Below are positions 1-7,955 of a stretch of 64,000 nt of DNA, piece after piece. The notes below the pieces were generated by a model. The model was not told where the DNA came from. It did not search any database and was given only the letters and a program-made list of their open reading frames with translations. Each line of letters begins with the position of its first letter. Within the stretch, counting starts at the first letter, position 1. Source of the DNA: Actinomadura macrotermitis (GTDB taxonomy: Bacteria; Actinomycetota; Actinomycetes; Streptosporangiales; Streptosporangiaceae); the NCBI RefSeq assembly GCF_009604375.1, contig NZ_WEGH01000001.1, positions 806,001 to 870,000 on the forward strand, read 5' to 3'. Made by a program: the position numbers and the translations under genes.

Positions 1-8
1 CCTCGTCC

Positions 9-30
9 GGCTGGCGGGTTCCGGCCAGCC
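9..30. terminator. Weak hairpin at window edge, possible terminator
   Basis: Seven-base inverted repeat GGCTGGC / GCCAGCC with an 8-nt loop. It could terminate a gene lying left of the window. There is no T-tract, so support is weak. Confidence 0.3.
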
Positions 31-65
31 CCCGTGGCTCCTCACCCATTGCCGGGACCGGAAAG

Positions 66-80
66 GTGAATTACTTTCAC
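66..80. promoter_or_regulatory. Operator-like palindrome upstream of secreted protein gene
   Basis: GTGAA-N5-TTCAC is a perfect 5-bp dyad in a local AT-rich patch, about 35 bp before the GTG start at 115. Its place fits an operator or promoter element. The binding protein is unknown. Confidence 0.35.
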
Positions 81-114
81 GCTACCACCCCGTAACCGGA
101 CAAAGGAGTACCCG

Positions 115-789
115 GTGGCACATTTCAGACAGGCCGTCGTCCTGGGGGCCGCCGCCCTCACCGCCCTCGCCGTGGCCGCCCCGCCGGCCTCGGCGGCGAC
201 CACCACCATCCGCAAGGGCAGCGCGGCCGCCGCCCCCTACAGCGGCAACGTCCGCGCCTCGCTCCTCGGCACCGCCTCGGTGACGACCTCGCTCGGCTCG
301 GGCACCTGCAACTCCTCCACCATGTCCGGCTCCATCCAGTCCAACGGCAGCGCGCTGAACATCACCGCGGCCTCGTTCACCAACGTGCCCGGCCCCGCCT
401 GCCCCGGCGGCGGCGGGACCGTCACGGTCACCACGCTGAACCTGCCCTGGACCGGCGGCTCGGTCGTCTACGACTCCGCCCACACCGCCAACCGCGACGC
501 CGCCGTCACCATCGCCGGCTTCAAGGTGAAGGCCGTCGCCAGCATCCTCGGCGGCATCACCTGCTACTTCGGCGGCAACCTGACCGCCAACGGCTACAAC
601 CCCGACAACCCCAACCGGCCGAACACCTCCGTCGCGGCCGCCGAGGTCGGCGTGAACGGCGCCACGGTGAGCAAGCAGAGCGGCAGCAACTTCCTCTGCC
701 CGGCCACCGCCACCGTCACCGCCACCTACCAGCTCCAGGGCGAGACGACGGCCGGGAACTACAACCAGCAGCTCTACGTGACCCCCTGA
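115..789 (+). CDS. Secreted protein of unknown function
   Basis: A 224-aa protein with a classic Sec signal peptide: short basic start, Ala/Leu-rich core and an A-S-A-A type cleavage site near residue 28. The mature part is rich in Thr, Ser, Gly and Asn, has four Cys that could form disulfides, and has no recognisable catalytic motif. It resembles the many small Actinobacterial exported beta-rich proteins without a named family. The GTG start is preceded by AAGGAG at good spacing. It is monocistronic: a strong bidirectional hairpin follows and the next gene is convergent. Export is well supported; function is not known. Confidence 0.75.
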   Translation: MAHFRQAVVLGAAALTALAVAAPPASAATTTIRKGSAAAAPYSGNVRASLLGTASVTTSLGSGTCNSSTMSGSIQSNGSALNITAASFTNVPGPACPGGGGTVTVTTLNLPWTGGSVVYDSAHTANRDAAVTIAGFKVKAVASILGGITCYFGGNLTANGYNPDNPNRPNTSVAAAEVGVNGATVSKQSGSNFLCPATATVTATYQLQGETTAGNYNQQLYVTP

Positions 790-808
790 CCCCCCGCCGC
801 ACAAAGCG

Positions 809-840
809 AACGGGCCGCCCCGGTGAGGGGGCGGCCCGTT
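809..840. terminator. Bidirectional terminator between secreted protein gene and glyS
   Basis: Perfect 13-bp inverted repeat (AACGGGCCGCCCC / GGGGCGGCCCGTT) with a 6-nt loop, lying between two convergent genes and ending in a short T run. Confidence 0.8.
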
Positions 841-866
841 TCACGTGCCCGGTCCTGCGCGGGGTG

Positions 867-2255
867 TCAGCAGCCGATGAGCTGCGCGGCGAGGAACGAC
901 TCGACCTGGCTGATCGCGATGCGCTCCTGGCTCATGGTGTCGCGCTCGCGGATGGTCACCGCGTCGTCCTCCAGGGTGTCGAAGTCGACCGTCACGCAGA
1001 ACGGGGTGCCGATCTCGTCCTGGCGGCGGTAGCGGCGGCCGATGGCGCCCGCATCGTCGAAGTCGACGTTCCAGTTCTTGCGCAGCTGCGCGGCCAGGTC
1101 GCGCGCCTTCGGCGACAGGTCGGCGTTGCGCGACAGCGGCAGCACCGCGACCTTGACCGGGGCGAGCCGCCGGTCCAGCCGCATCACGGCGCGCTTCTCC
1201 AGCTTGCCCTTGGCGTTCGGGGCCTCGTCCTCGGCGTAGGCGTCCATCATGAACGTCAGCGTGCAGCGGTCCACGCCCGCCGCCGGCTCGATCACGTACG
1301 GCACGAACCGCTCGCCCGACTCCTGGTCGAAGAACGACAGGTCGGTGCCGGACGCCTTGGCGTGCGTGGTCAGGTCGTAGTCGGTGCGGTTGGCGATGCC
1401 CTCCAGCTCGCCCCACTCGCTGCCGACGAAGTCGAACCGGTACTCCACGTCCACGGTGCGCTTGGAGTAGTGCGACAGCTTGTCGGCCGGGTGCTCGAAC
1501 AGCCGCAGGTTCTCCTTGCGGATGCCGAGGTCGACGTACCACTGCAGCCGCTCGTCGATCCAGTACTGGTGCCACTCCTCGTCGCTGCCGGGCTTGACGA
1601 AGAACTCCATCTCCATCTGCTCGAACTCGCGGGTCCGGAAGATGAAGTTGCCGGGCGTGATCTCGTTGCGGAACGACTTGCCGACCTGGCCGATGCCGAA
1701 CGGCACCTTGCGGCGCGCCGACTGCTGCACGTTCAGGTAGTTGATGAAGATGCCCTGCGCGGTCTCGGGGCGCAGGTAGGCCAGGCCCGAGGCGTCCTCG
1801 ACCGGGCCGAGGAAGGTCTTCAGCAGGCCGTTGAACATCTTCGGCTCGGTGAACGAGCCCTTGACGCCGCAGTTCGGGCAGGTGATGTCGGCCAGGCCGT
1901 TCGCCGGCGGGCGGCCGTGCTTCTCCTCGTAGGCCTCTTCGAGGTGGTCGGCGCGGAAGCGCTTGTGACAGGACTGGCACTCGGTCAGCGGGTCCACGAA
2001 CGCGTTGACGTGGCCGCTGGCCTCCCACACCTCGCGGGCCAGGATCACGCACGAGTCGAGGCCGACGACGTCGTCGCGGCCCTGCACCATGGACTTCCAC
2101 CACTGGCGCTTGACGTTGTTCTTCAGCTCCACGCCGAGGGGGCCGTAGTCCCAGGAGGCCCGCAGGCCGCCGTAGATCTCACTCGACGGGTAGACCAGAC
2201 CCCGTCGCTTGGCGAGGTTGACGATCGTGTCCAACACGTCGGAACGGCGTGCCAT
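867..2255 (-). CDS. glyS: Glycine--tRNA ligase
   Basis: Single-chain class II glycyl-tRNA synthetase (462 aa), which charges tRNA-Gly in the cytoplasm. The class II core is visible: motif 2 region with F-R-N-E-I near residue 165, the zinc-binding insert with C-Q-S-C and C-P-N-C pairs, and the C-terminal anticodon-binding domain. Length fits the alpha2 bacterial/eukaryotic-type enzyme, not the two-subunit GlyQS. I chose ATG at 2255 because GGAG lies 7 nt before it; the ATG two codons upstream would sit too close. A TATAGA-like -10 lies about 30 nt farther upstream. The gene ends against a bidirectional terminator. Confidence 0.95.
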   Translation of the reverse strand: MARRSDVLDTIVNLAKRRGLVYPSSEIYGGLRASWDYGPLGVELKNNVKRQWWKSMVQGRDDVVGLDSCVILAREVWEASGHVNAFVDPLTECQSCHKRFRADHLEEAYEEKHGRPPANGLADITCPNCGVKGSFTEPKMFNGLLKTFLGPVEDASGLAYLRPETAQGIFINYLNVQQSARRKVPFGIGQVGKSFRNEITPGNFIFRTREFEQMEMEFFVKPGSDEEWHQYWIDERLQWYVDLGIRKENLRLFEHPADKLSHYSKRTVDVEYRFDFVGSEWGELEGIANRTDYDLTTHAKASGTDLSFFDQESGERFVPYVIEPAAGVDRCTLTFMMDAYAEDEAPNAKGKLEKRAVMRLDRRLAPVKVAVLPLSRNADLSPKARDLAAQLRKNWNVDFDDAGAIGRRYRRQDEIGTPFCVTVDFDTLEDDAVTIRERDTMSQERIAISQVESFLAAQLIGC

Positions 2256-2469
2256 GAGCATTCTCCATCCGGCTGGCGGTCGGCGGGATTGTCTATACAC
2301 TCTCGGGCCGCCCGCACGGACGGCCGAGGCAAAAGTGTGATCCCCGGGTTGACGGTCATCGCAGCGCGGAGTGACGCGGCGCTGCTCCAAGACCATTTCC
2401 CAGCTTACACATGCCGCCCCGGCTCCTCGCGTCGTTTACGCGCCGCCCCCGTGCCGCGCACGGTCCCGG

Positions 2470-3747
2470 TCAGTAGACGCGCCCGTCGACGGTGTTGCTG
2501 TCGACGTTGATGGTCACGCCGCCGTGCCGCTCGCGGTGGCCGCCCCGGTACTGCTTGATGCGGCGGTGCGGGTGCCACCAGTCCTCCTCCAGGAGGTCGT
2601 CGTAGATGGTGGGCTCGCCGTCCCAGCGCGCGAACCAGATGGCGTCCGGCTTGGTGATGTCGCCGGCCTTGCCGAGGTCGCGGACGCCCGAGGCGATGCT
2701 GCTGTAGACGCCCGGCACGTAGTCCAGCCGCGCCACCTCGCGCGACCAGGCGTCCAGGAAGCGCAGCACCGGCTTGCGGCAGGAGTCCTTGCGGCTGTCG
2801 TAGGCCTCCATGTCGTAGTAGATGGGCTTGCCCTCGGGGATGCCGAGGGCGTCCGCCTGGCGGACGGCGTCGCGGGCGGCGCGGGTCCCCTCGCCGGCGG
2901 CGTCCTTGGGGTCGAAGTGCACGCGGTAGCGCGAGCAGGGCGACTGGGGCCCGACGTAGGTCGGGATCAGCCGGTAGCCCATCTTGCGGACCGTGCGGAC
3001 CCAGGCGGCGTCCAGGTTGGGCTGGGCGCAGCCCCGGGCCGCGCCGCCGATGTAGATGTTGGCGACGTCGTAGGCCTTCCGCCAGGCGGCCATGGAGGCC
3101 AGCGCCGGGGCGGCGCAGGTGTCGAACCCCTTGCCGGTGGCCCAGGGGCGGTTCATGTCGGCCTCCTCCGGCGTGTCCTCCTCGTCGTCCTCGTCGGGCG
3201 CGTCCGGCGTGCCGTGGCGCGGCACGGGCTCGGCGGGCCAGGCGCCGGCGATCCTGGAGGCCCGCAGCGTGTCGCGCAGGGCCTGCTCGTCCGCGCCGTA
3301 GGTGCCGGTGACCCGGACGCCGGCCTCGGGCAGCGGCATCTCGATCCGGTGGTCGGCGGTCGTGCGCAGCGGGACCCGGGCGGGCAGGTCGGGCCGGGCC
3401 CACAGGCGCCGCCGCGCCGAGGCGTCACCGACCGGCTCGACGAGCACGGCCTCGGTGCGGTCGACGACCCGGGCCGGGCAGTCGGCCTGCGGGCCGGGCC
3501 GGCCGAGGTAGATCGCGCGCCGGTCGAAGCGGACGCAGCGGGTGGGGTCGCGGTCCAGCCGGTGCACCTCCCAGCCGGCCGGGACCGGGATGCGCAGGCC
3601 CCGGTAGGCCACGAACGGGCGGCCGCTCAGCGCGGCGGGCGGGTCGGCCGCGGACCGCGGGGCGGGCGTCCCGGCGGCGGCGGTGACGACGGGCGCCGCC
3701 GCCAGTACGGTGAGTGACAGTCCGAGAACGGCCGCATGTCGCATCAC
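2470..3747 (-). CDS. Exported protein with C-terminal DUF1906 glycoside-hydrolase-like domain
   Basis: A 425-aa exported protein with a hydrophobic Ala-rich signal peptide (residues 1-25). The first half is a variable domain. A very acidic linker (Asp/Glu run near residues 195-210) leads to a C-terminal DUF1906 (Rv2525c-like) TIM-barrel of about 210 residues, starting near G-K-G-F-D-T-C and containing I-Y-Y-D-M-E-A-Y, where the acidic residues correspond to the putative glycosidase site. Proteins of this family are linked to cell-wall glycan metabolism, but the substrate is unproven. GTG at 3747 or the adjacent ATG at 3744 can start it; GGGGGAA precedes both. It appears monocistronic. Confidence 0.8.
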   Translation of the reverse strand: MMRHAAVLGLSLTVLAAAPVVTAAAGTPAPRSAADPPAALSGRPFVAYRGLRIPVPAGWEVHRLDRDPTRCVRFDRRAIYLGRPGPQADCPARVVDRTEAVLVEPVGDASARRRLWARPDLPARVPLRTTADHRIEMPLPEAGVRVTGTYGADEQALRDTLRASRIAGAWPAEPVPRHGTPDAPDEDDEEDTPEEADMNRPWATGKGFDTCAAPALASMAAWRKAYDVANIYIGGAARGCAQPNLDAAWVRTVRKMGYRLIPTYVGPQSPCSRYRVHFDPKDAAGEGTRAARDAVRQADALGIPEGKPIYYDMEAYDSRKDSCRKPVLRFLDAWSREVARLDYVPGVYSSIASGVRDLGKAGDITKPDAIWFARWDGEPTIYDDLLEEDWWHPHRRIKQYRGGHRERHGGVTINVDSNTVDGRVY

Positions 3748-3846
3748 ATTCCCCCGTGTTGATCGTGATGCGGCAGTGATGACCTTGACCGTCCGGCGCG
3801 AAACCGTGGCCCGGTGCTTCTTTCCCGTCCGTTGAACGGTCCTCGG

Positions 3847-4131
3847 TCAGCGCCCTGCCACGACCTCGTAGGCCCCGGCCTCGTCGAGGGCATAGGCGGC
3901 CAAGGGGATGAACAGCACCCGCACGTCGTAGGCGCCGAGGGCGCGGCGGTAGAAACCCGCCCCGTCCCACTCGGTCACCAGCGCCCACAGGTCGGGCTCG
4001 TCGACGGTGCGGGCGAGCCGACCGGAGCGGAAGCCGGCGCTCGCGGCCAGGGTCTCCAGCACGGCGGTCATCTCGGCGGCGAAGCCGTCCGCCCGCTCCT
4101 GCGGCACCCGGTAGCGGGTAATGGCGATCAT
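3847..4131 (-). CDS. Antibiotic biosynthesis monooxygenase (ABM)-like protein
   Basis: Small (94 aa) ferredoxin-like alpha+beta protein. The N-terminal I-A-I-T-R-Y-R-V strand, the central helix with A-V-L-E-T-L-A and the W-D-G-A-G-F-Y-R-R-A-L segment fit the dimeric ABM/YgiN fold, whose members are cofactor-free monooxygenases, haem degraders or simply ligand binders. Nothing in the sequence fixes the reaction. The start is set at ATG 4131, behind GGAAGGATGG. A longer upstream reading frame crosses the divergent gene and is probably spurious. It stands alone between an exported protein and a divergent membrane gene. Confidence 0.65.
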   Translation of the reverse strand: MIAITRYRVPQERADGFAAEMTAVLETLAASAGFRSGRLARTVDEPDLWALVTEWDGAGFYRRALGAYDVRVLFIPLAAYALDEAGAYEVVAGR

Positions 4132-4170
4132 CGGGCCATCCTTCCAGGCCGGGGGCGTTAGGTTGGTCGG

Positions 4171-4497
4171 GTGAGCGAGCGAGACGGGGCCTCCGGGCGC
4201 GGAAGCGGGCAGGCCGGGCCGTCGGGGACGCGCGCCGCGGTGGAGCGGTGGAGCGCCGGGCCGCTGGCCCTGCTGCACCGGCGCCGGTCCGCGCTGCTGG
4301 TGGCGGTGCTGGTGCTGCTCGTGGCCGGAATGCTGGCGCCGGGCCCGGCCGGGGCCGGCTGCCTCGTGGTGCTGCTGGCCCTGCTCGGCTGGCTGTCCTA
4401 TCTCAGCTGGCCCGCGCTGGCGGTCCGGGACCGGCTGCTGCGGCTCGGCGGCATGGCGCTGCTCGTGGCGGTCGCGGTCGAGCGCGCCCTCACCTGA
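4171..4497 (+). CDS. Small two-helix membrane protein (DUF6703-like)
   Basis: A 108-aa protein with a disordered Gly/Ser/Arg N-terminus (residues 1-28) and two hydrophobic helices (about 40-58 and 62-80), then an amphipathic C-terminal stretch. It resembles the short actinobacterial membrane proteins called DUF6703, an assignment made from memory of size and layout. Its GTG start begins 39 bp from the divergent ABM-like gene. The TGA stop overlaps the -35 of the znuA promoter, so transcription of this gene may run into the zinc operon. Function unknown. Confidence 0.6.
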   Translation: MSERDGASGRGSGQAGPSGTRAAVERWSAGPLALLHRRRSALLVAVLVLLVAGMLAPGPAGAGCLVVLLALLGWLSYLSWPALAVRDRLLRLGGMALLVAVAVERALT

Positions 4498-4499
4498 TT

Positions 4500-4529
4500 T
4501 TGACAATCGTTTTCATTTACGGACATACT
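4500..4529 (+). promoter_or_regulatory. znuA promoter with Zur-like operator
   Basis: TTGACA (4500-4505), 18-nt spacer, CATACT (4524-4529). The predicted transcription start falls at about 4536, the GTG of znuA, so the mRNA is probably leaderless. An imperfect palindrome TGACAATCGTTTTCA (4501-4515) overlaps the -35 and matches the known actinobacterial Zur pattern TGAAAATGATTTTCA at 12 of 15 bases. A Zur-family gene ends this operon, giving a closed zinc-feedback loop. Confidence 0.7.
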
Positions 4530-4535
4530 GCAAGG

Positions 4536-5477
4536 GTGCTCACCCTCCGCGGAACCCCCCGTCTCCTGCCCGCCGCCGCCTTCGCCGTCGCCGGGCTCAC
4601 CGCCCTCTCCGCCTGCGGCGACGCGGGCGCGGACGGCGCGGGCGGCAAGACCAAGGTGGTCGCGTCCTTCTACCCCATGGCCTGGCTGAGCCAGGAGGTG
4701 GGCGGCGCCGACGTCACCGTGCAGACCCTCACCAAGCCGGGCGCCGAGCCGCACGACCTGGAGCTCACCCCCCGCCAGATCGGCGACGTGGGCAAGGCCC
4801 GCCTCACCGTCTACGTCAAGGGCGTGCAGCCCGCGGTGGACCAGGCCGTCGCCAAGGAGGCCAAGGGCCGGGCGCTGGACGCCGCCACCACGGTGAAGAC
4901 GCTGCCCGCCCCGCACGGCGGGGAAGAGGAAGAGGAGGGGCACGAGCACGCCGAGGTGTCCTACGACCCGCACCTCTGGCTGGACCCGAGCCGGATGGCC
5001 GCCGTCGCCAAGGCGCTCGGCGACCGGCTCGCCGCCGCCGACCCCGCGCACGCCGCGGGCTACCGCACCCGGGCCGCCGCGCTCGCCGGCCGGCTGGCCG
5101 AGCTGGACAAGGCGTTCCAGGACGGCCTGAAGACCTGCAAGCACAAGACGATCGTGACCGCGCACGCCGCGTTCGGCTATCTCGCCGACCGCTACGGCCT
5201 GACCCAGGTGCCGATCGCCGGGGTGGACGCGGCCAGCGAGCCGTCGCCCAAGCGGCTCGGCGAGCTGACCCGCCAGGTCCGCGCCGCCGGGGCGACCACG
5301 GTGTTCACCGAGACGCTGGTCAGCCCCAAGGTCGCCGAGTCCCTCGCCCGGGAGGCCGGGGTGAAGACCGCGGTGCTGGACCCGGTGGAGGGAATCAAGA
5401 AGGGTGCCGGGGGCGATTACCAGACGGTGATGCGCGCCGACCTCGGCACGCTGCGGTCCGCCCTGGAGTGCTCATGA
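4536..5477 (+). CDS. znuA: Zinc ABC transporter, substrate-binding lipoprotein
   Basis: Cluster A-I metal-binding protein (313 aa). It has a lipoprotein signal peptide with lipobox L-S-A-C (Cys27), the family motif near K-P-G-A-E-P-H-D-L-E, a short Glu/His-rich loop (E-E-E-E-E-G-H-E-H) typical of zinc rather than manganese binders, then Y-D-P-H-L-W-L-D-P and later T-A-H-A-A-F-G-Y and V-F-T-E. The visible His residues and the late acidic residue are the expected metal ligands. It delivers zinc to the ZnuBC permease at the membrane surface. The GTG start is taken because the upstream frame runs through the preceding gene and the promoter ends right here. Its stop overlaps the znuC start. Confidence 0.92.
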   Translation: MLTLRGTPRLLPAAAFAVAGLTALSACGDAGADGAGGKTKVVASFYPMAWLSQEVGGADVTVQTLTKPGAEPHDLELTPRQIGDVGKARLTVYVKGVQPAVDQAVAKEAKGRALDAATTVKTLPAPHGGEEEEEGHEHAEVSYDPHLWLDPSRMAAVAKALGDRLAAADPAHAAGYRTRAAALAGRLAELDKAFQDGLKTCKHKTIVTAHAAFGYLADRYGLTQVPIAGVDAASEPSPKRLGELTRQVRAAGATTVFTETLVSPKVAESLAREAGVKTAVLDPVEGIKKGAGGDYQTVMRADLGTLRSALECS

Positions 5478-6166
5478 ACGACGTCCCCCCCTTCGCGATG
5501 ACCGGCGGCCGGGTCCGGCTGGACGGCCGCGAGGTGCTGCGCGGCGTCGACCTGCGGGTCGGGGCCGGCGACCGGGTCGCGCTGCTCGGCCCGAACGGCG
5601 CGGGCAAGTCCACGCTGGTCAAGGCGCTGCTCGGGCTGCTGCCGCTCAGCGAGGGACGCACCGAGATCTACGGCGCGCCGCCGTCGCGGTTCCGCGACTG
5701 GAAGCGGGTCGGGTACGTGCCGCAGCGGCTGCCGATGGGCGGCGGCGTGCCGGCCACCGTGCGCGAGGTCGTGGCGTCCGGGCGGGTGGCGCGCCAGTCG
5801 CGCTGGCGGCCCTCCTCGGCCGCCGACCGGGCCGCGGTGGACCGCGCCCTGGAGGCCGTCGGCCTGGCGGACCGGGCGCGCGACTCGGCGCACCTGCTGT
5901 CGGGCGGCCAGCAGCAGCGGGTGCTGATCGCCCGCGCGCTCGCGGGCGAACCCGAGGTGTTCGTCATGGACGAGCCGACCGCCGGGGTGGACGCCGCCAG
6001 CCAGGCCGCCCTCGCCGCCACGCTGGGCTCGCTGGCCGCGCAGGGCCGCACCGTCGTGCTCGTCGCGCACGGGCTCGGCCCGATGGAAGACCTGATCACC
6101 CGCACGATCCACCTGGACCACGGCCGGATCCTGCGCGAGGAGACCGCGATGAGGAAGAGCGCGTGA
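5474..6166 (+). CDS. znuC: Zinc ABC transporter, ATP-binding protein
   Basis: ABC ATPase of 230 aa that powers zinc import. Walker A is G-P-N-G-A-G-K-S-T, the Q-loop lies in G-Y-V-P-Q-R, the signature is L-S-G-G-Q-Q-Q-R, Walker B is V-F-V-M-D-E-P-T, and the H-loop is V-A-H-G. ATG at 5474 shares ATGA with the znuA stop and has GGAG 5 nt upstream; a GTG two codons earlier is less well placed. Its 3' end overlaps znuB by GTGA, so all three transporter genes are translationally coupled. Confidence 0.93.
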   Translation: MNDVPPFAMTGGRVRLDGREVLRGVDLRVGAGDRVALLGPNGAGKSTLVKALLGLLPLSEGRTEIYGAPPSRFRDWKRVGYVPQRLPMGGGVPATVREVVASGRVARQSRWRPSSAADRAAVDRALEAVGLADRARDSAHLLSGGQQQRVLIARALAGEPEVFVMDEPTAGVDAASQAALAATLGSLAAQGRTVVLVAHGLGPMEDLITRTIHLDHGRILREETAMRKSA

Positions 6167-7032
6167 GCGAGATGCTGTCGTACGAGTTCATGCGCATCGC
6201 CCTGGTGATGGCGGTGCTCATCGGGCTGACCGCGCCCGCCGTCGGGACGTTCGTCGTGCAGCGCAGGCTGTCGCTGCTCGGCGACGGCATCGGCCACATC
6301 GCGCTCACCGGCATCGGCCTCGGGCTGCTGACCAGCACCTCCCCCACGCTCGGCGCGCTGGCGGTGTCGGTGCTCGGCGCGATCGCCATCGAGGTGCTGC
6401 GCGCGCGCAGCCGCAGCGGCGCGGACGTCGTGCTGGCGCTGCTGTTCTACGGCGGCCTCGCGGGCGGGGTGGTGCTGACCAACGCCCAGGGCGGCGGCGC
6501 GAACCTGCAGTCCTACCTGTTCGGGTCGATCAGCAGCGTGCAGGCGTCCGACCTGTACGTGGTCGCCGGGCTCGCGGTCGCCGTGCTCGGCATCGTGGCG
6601 CTCTTCGGCCGCGAGATGTTCCTGCTCTGCCAGGACGAGGACGTGGCGCGCACCGCCGGCCTGCCGGTGCGCTTCCTCAGCGTGCTGATCGCGGTGACCG
6701 CCGCGGTGACCGTGGTCATCGCGATGCGCGCCATCGGGCTGCTGCTGGTCAGCGCGCTGATGGTGGTGCCGGTCGCGGCCGCCCAGCAGCTCACCCGGGG
6801 GTTCCGGAGCACGATGCTGCTGGCGATGGGAACCGGTGTACTGTCGGCGGTGACCGGGCTGGCAGGCTCCTTCCAGTACGATCTGCCGCCGGGCCCCTCC
6901 ATCGTGCTGCTCGCGCTCGCGGTCTTCGTGGCCGCGGTGCTCGCCGGCGCGGTGCTGCGCCGCCGGCGGACGGTGACGGCGGCGGCGGTCCGGCCCAGCG
7001 TGGAAGCCGAGGCGGAGGTAGCAGGGGGATGA
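6163..7032 (+). CDS. znuB: Zinc ABC transporter, permease
   Basis: ABC-3 family integral membrane permease (289 aa) with about eight predicted helices, starting with the typical E-F-M-R-I-A-L and containing the conserved G-D-G-I-G-H-I-A-L-T-G-I-G region. It forms the zinc channel with ZnuA and ZnuC. GTG at 6163 overlaps the znuC stop and the TGA stop overlaps the zur ATG, so the order znuA-znuC-znuB-zur is one unit. A basic and Ala-rich cytoplasmic tail ends the protein. Confidence 0.93.
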   Translation: MSEMLSYEFMRIALVMAVLIGLTAPAVGTFVVQRRLSLLGDGIGHIALTGIGLGLLTSTSPTLGALAVSVLGAIAIEVLRARSRSGADVVLALLFYGGLAGGVVLTNAQGGGANLQSYLFGSISSVQASDLYVVAGLAVAVLGIVALFGREMFLLCQDEDVARTAGLPVRFLSVLIAVTAAVTVVIAMRAIGLLLVSALMVVPVAAAQQLTRGFRSTMLLAMGTGVLSAVTGLAGSFQYDLPPGPSIVLLALAVFVAAVLAGAVLRRRRTVTAAAVRPSVEAEAEVAGG

Positions 7033-7415
7033 CGACGGCCCGCCGTAACGCGGTGCGGCAGGTCCTGGCAGGCTGCCAGGGCTTCCGCAGCGCCCAGGAC
7101 ATCTATGCCGACCTGCGCGCCGACGGCTCCAAGATCGGCCTCACCACGGTCTACCGGGCGCTGCAGGCGCTCAGCGAGTCCGGCGAGGTCGACGTGCTGC
7201 GCACCGACGACGGCGAGGCCGTCTACCGGGCCTGCCGCACCGAGGAGCACCACCACCACCTGGTCTGCCGCGGCTGCGGCCGCACCGTGGAGGTCGCGGG
7301 CCCGGCGGTGGAGCGGTGGGCCGACGCGGTCGGCGCCGAGCACGGCTTCGTGGAGATCACCCACACCGTCGAGGTGTTCGGCACCTGCGGCGAGTGCGCC
7401 GCCCGCCGATCTTGA
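7029..7415 (+). CDS. zur: Fur-family zinc uptake regulator
   Basis: Fur/Zur repressor of 128 aa. It has an N-terminal winged helix with the family signature L-T-T-V-Y-R-A-L (about residues 38-45), the His cluster H74-H77, and two CXXC pairs (Cys80/Cys83 and Cys120/Cys123) that hold the structural zinc. Position at the end of the znu operon and a Zur-like box at the operon promoter make Zur the best call over Fur or Nur. With zinc bound it should repress its own operon. It starts by ATGA overlap with znuB. Confidence 0.9.
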   Translation: MTTARRNAVRQVLAGCQGFRSAQDIYADLRADGSKIGLTTVYRALQALSESGEVDVLRTDDGEAVYRACRTEEHHHHLVCRGCGRTVEVAGPAVERWADAVGAEHGFVEITHTVEVFGTCGECAARRS

Positions 7416-7466
7416 TCCCCGCCCCCGGTGGCCCGGGGCGGGCGCCCGGCACGAGACAATCGGCCC

Positions 7467-7892
7467 ATGGCTACGACACGTACCGCTAACGCGCACTGGG
7501 AAGGGCCGCTCATGGGCGGCCAGGGCACGGTCTCGCTGGACTCCTCGGGGCTCGGCACCTACGACGTCACCTGGGCCTCGCGGGCCGAGGACCCGAACGG
7601 GCGCACCAGCCCCGAGGAGCTCATCGCGGCGGCGCACTCGACCTGCTTCTCGATGGCCCTCTCACACGGCCTGGCCGGCGCCGGCACCCCGCCGGAGAAG
7701 GTCGACACCAAGGCCGACGTCACCTTCCAGCCGGGCGAGGGCATCACCGGCATCCACCTGACCGTCCGGGCGAGCGTGCCGGGGCTGTCGGCGGCCGACT
7801 TCGAGCAGGCGGCGCAGAACGCCAAGGAGAACTGCCCGGTCAGCAAGGCGCTGACCGGCACGAAGATCACGCTGGACGCGGCGCTGGTCTAG
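7467..7892 (+). CDS. OsmC/Ohr-family peroxiredoxin
   Basis: OsmC-type thiol peroxidase of 141 aa with two catalytic cysteines in the expected contexts: H-S-T-C (Cys60) and E-N-C-P-V-S-K (Cys123). Family members reduce organic hydroperoxides using dithiol donors. The N-terminus A-H-W-E-G-P-L is typical of the OsmC rather than the Ohr branch. The start is ATG 7467; the in-frame GTG upstream would overlap the spacer after zur and has poorer family fit. It lies 51 bp after zur, so partial co-transcription is possible, and ends at a strong terminator. Confidence 0.85.
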   Translation: MATTRTANAHWEGPLMGGQGTVSLDSSGLGTYDVTWASRAEDPNGRTSPEELIAAAHSTCFSMALSHGLAGAGTPPEKVDTKADVTFQPGEGITGIHLTVRASVPGLSAADFEQAAQNAKENCPVSKALTGTKITLDAALV

Positions 7893-7901
7893 GGCATGGC
7901 G

Positions 7902-7932
7902 AAGGGGCGGCCTCCGCGCGGGGCCGCCCCTT
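7902..7932. terminator. Bidirectional terminator between osmC and the TauD-like gene
   Basis: AAGGGGCGGCC / GGCCGCCCCTT inverted repeat (11 bp) between two convergent genes, with T residues at the + strand exit. Confidence 0.75.
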
Positions 7933-7955
7933 CCGCATATCGCGCGACCGGCGGT

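Noticed and set aside
841..2103. Long minus-strand frame over glyS in another phase
   Set aside because: Composition is Arg/Pro/Gly-rich and matches a frame-shifted image of the synthetase; no homology pattern.
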